A stretch of DNA of 7,717 nt from Clostridia bacterium (GTDB lineage Bacteria; Bacillota; Clostridia; Saccharofermentanales; UBA5734), in NCBI GenBank assembly GCA_009929975.1, contig RZZF01000080.1:1-7717 (forward strand), given 5' to 3'. The notes under the pieces are model-generated. The model was given only the letters and a program-made list of their open reading frames with translations, had not been told where the DNA came from and did not search any database. The position numbers and the translations under genes are program-made. Below are positions 7,404 to 7,717 of this stretch, piece by piece (the stretch's first letter is position 1; the number at the start of each line of letters is the position of its first letter).

Positions 7404-7435
7404 CTTTATCAATTTATCTAGATAAAGCGATAAAG
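7404..7435 (+). promoter_or_regulatory. Nested 32-bp palindrome at the hisZ transcription start, candidate operator
   Basis: Outer arms CTTTATC (7404-7410) and GATAAAG (7429-7435) enclose a perfect 14-bp palindrome TTTATCTAGATAAA (7413-7426). Only the AA/GC dinucleotides between arms do not match. Seen differently, the hexamer TTTATC occurs at 7405 and 7413 and its complement GATAAA at 7421 and 7429, a strict 8-bp spacing. Its position at and just downstream of the predicted +1 is typical of a repressor operator; a 5'-leader RNA hairpin is the alternative. I do not recognise the motif as that of a named regulator. Confidence 0.7.
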
Positions 7436-7480
7436 CAAAATGTGAACCATAATAGCGGCGATTCGCAGTCTGGTAAAGTC

Positions 7481-7486
7481 AGGAGA
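7481..7486 (+). promoter_or_regulatory. Ribosome binding site of hisZ
   Basis: AGGAGA lies 5 nt before the ATG at 7492, a slightly short but workable spacing. Confidence 0.75.
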
Positions 7487-7491
7487 GAATC

Positions 7492-7717
7492 ATGGGACAG
7501 TGGAAATTTCACACACCGAACGGCGTGACGGACCTGCTGCCGGCTGGCTGCAGGAATAAGCGTCAGATAGAGCAATCGGTCCGGCTGATGTTTGAACAGC
7601 GCGGCTATCAGGAAATCGAAACCCCATCGATGGAGTTTTTTGATGTCTATGCGGCGAATACAGGTGCCGTTCCACAAGAGGAACTGTTCAAGTTTTTTGA
7701 TGAACAGGGGCGCATAC
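7492..7717 (+). CDS. hisZ: ATP phosphoribosyltransferase regulatory subunit HisZ, N-terminal part, 3' truncated by window
   Basis: HisZ is a histidyl-tRNA-synthetase-like protein without aminoacylation activity. It forms a complex with the short form of HisG and makes the first step of histidine biosynthesis (ATP + PRPP) active and histidine-sensitive. The 75 visible residues show the HisZ pattern: TPNGVTDLLPAG near the N-terminus, KRQIEQSVRLMFEQRGYQEI, ETPSMEFFDVY (class II synthetase motif 1 region), and LFKFFDEQGRI leading to the expected LRPDMT just outside the window. Genuine HisS more often has 'IRGTRDILP' and 'KEMYTF', so HisZ is preferred, but HisS is not fully excluded by a 75-residue fragment. 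It has its own promoter, palindrome and ribosome binding site, so it is transcriptionally separate from the ATPase. A short-form hisG would be expected next. Confidence 0.85.
   Translation, partial: MGQWKFHTPNGVTDLLPAGCRNKRQIEQSVRLMFEQRGYQEIETPSMEFFDVYAANTGAVPQEELFKFFDEQGRI

Noticed and set aside
7396..7491. T-box or histidine attenuator leader upstream of hisZ
   Set aside because: The leader is only about 90 nt, there is no histidine-codon-rich leader peptide, and no T-box consensus or second terminator is seen.
7205..7528. 107-codon plus-strand open frame across the end of D, the terminator and the hisZ promoter
   Set aside because: It crosses a strong terminator and promoter, starts inside subunit D in another frame, and resembles nothing known.
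7414..7677. Minus-strand open frame opposite the hisZ start
   Set aside because: It is antisense to a recognisable HisZ N-terminus and no minus-strand promoter or convincing ribosome binding site supports it.

Overview
The window holds most of a bacterial V/A-type (archaeal-like, 'Ntp') ATPase operon on the + strand, followed by a transcription boundary and the start of a histidine-biosynthesis gene. The protein sequences look most like the V-ATPases of low-GC Gram-positive lineages (Enterococcus hirae Ntp, Clostridia). The DNA itself is fairly GC-rich, with strong AGGAGG-type ribosome binding sites. A clostridial/Firmicutes-related anaerobe is my best guess, but genus cannot be given from this sequence alone.

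Layout: the 3' part of subunit I (a-subunit, 5' end outside the window, to 721), an 85-nt gap, subunit K (rotor proteolipid, 807-1289), a 45-nt gap, subunit E (peripheral stalk, GTG start, 1335-1940), subunit C (rotor socket, 1937-3070, overlapping E by ATGA), subunit F (3075-3410), catalytic subunit A (3424-5202), non-catalytic subunit B (5204-6577) and central-axle subunit D (6583-7278). The order I-K-E-C-F-A-B-D matches the E. hirae ntp operon. The missing peripheral-stalk partner (G/H-type subunit, ntpF in E. hirae) would be expected just upstream of the window. From E onward all genes are separated by no more than 13 nt, so they are almost certainly co-transcribed and partly translationally coupled.

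The A3B3 head hydrolyses or makes ATP, D/F/C connect it to the K ring, E (with its absent partner) and I form the stator, and ions pass between I and K. The K subunit retains every residue that forms the Na+ site in the E. hirae K ring, so the enzyme is predicted to be Na+-coupled.

After D there is a strong intrinsic terminator (7321-7358). Eight nucleotides further on is a perfect consensus sigma-A/sigma-70 promoter (TTGACA-17-TATAAT, 7367-7395), and directly at its expected start site lies a 32-bp nested palindrome (7404-7435) made of four hexamer half-sites at 8-bp spacing. This looks like an operator for the following gene, hisZ (from 7492, cut by the window end). No mobile element, CRISPR, tRNA or rRNA was seen. 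The region is mostly a conventional housekeeping locus. The least ordinary elements are the hisZ palindrome, an acidic insertion in subunit C, and an 8-bp hairpin at the F/A gene junction.
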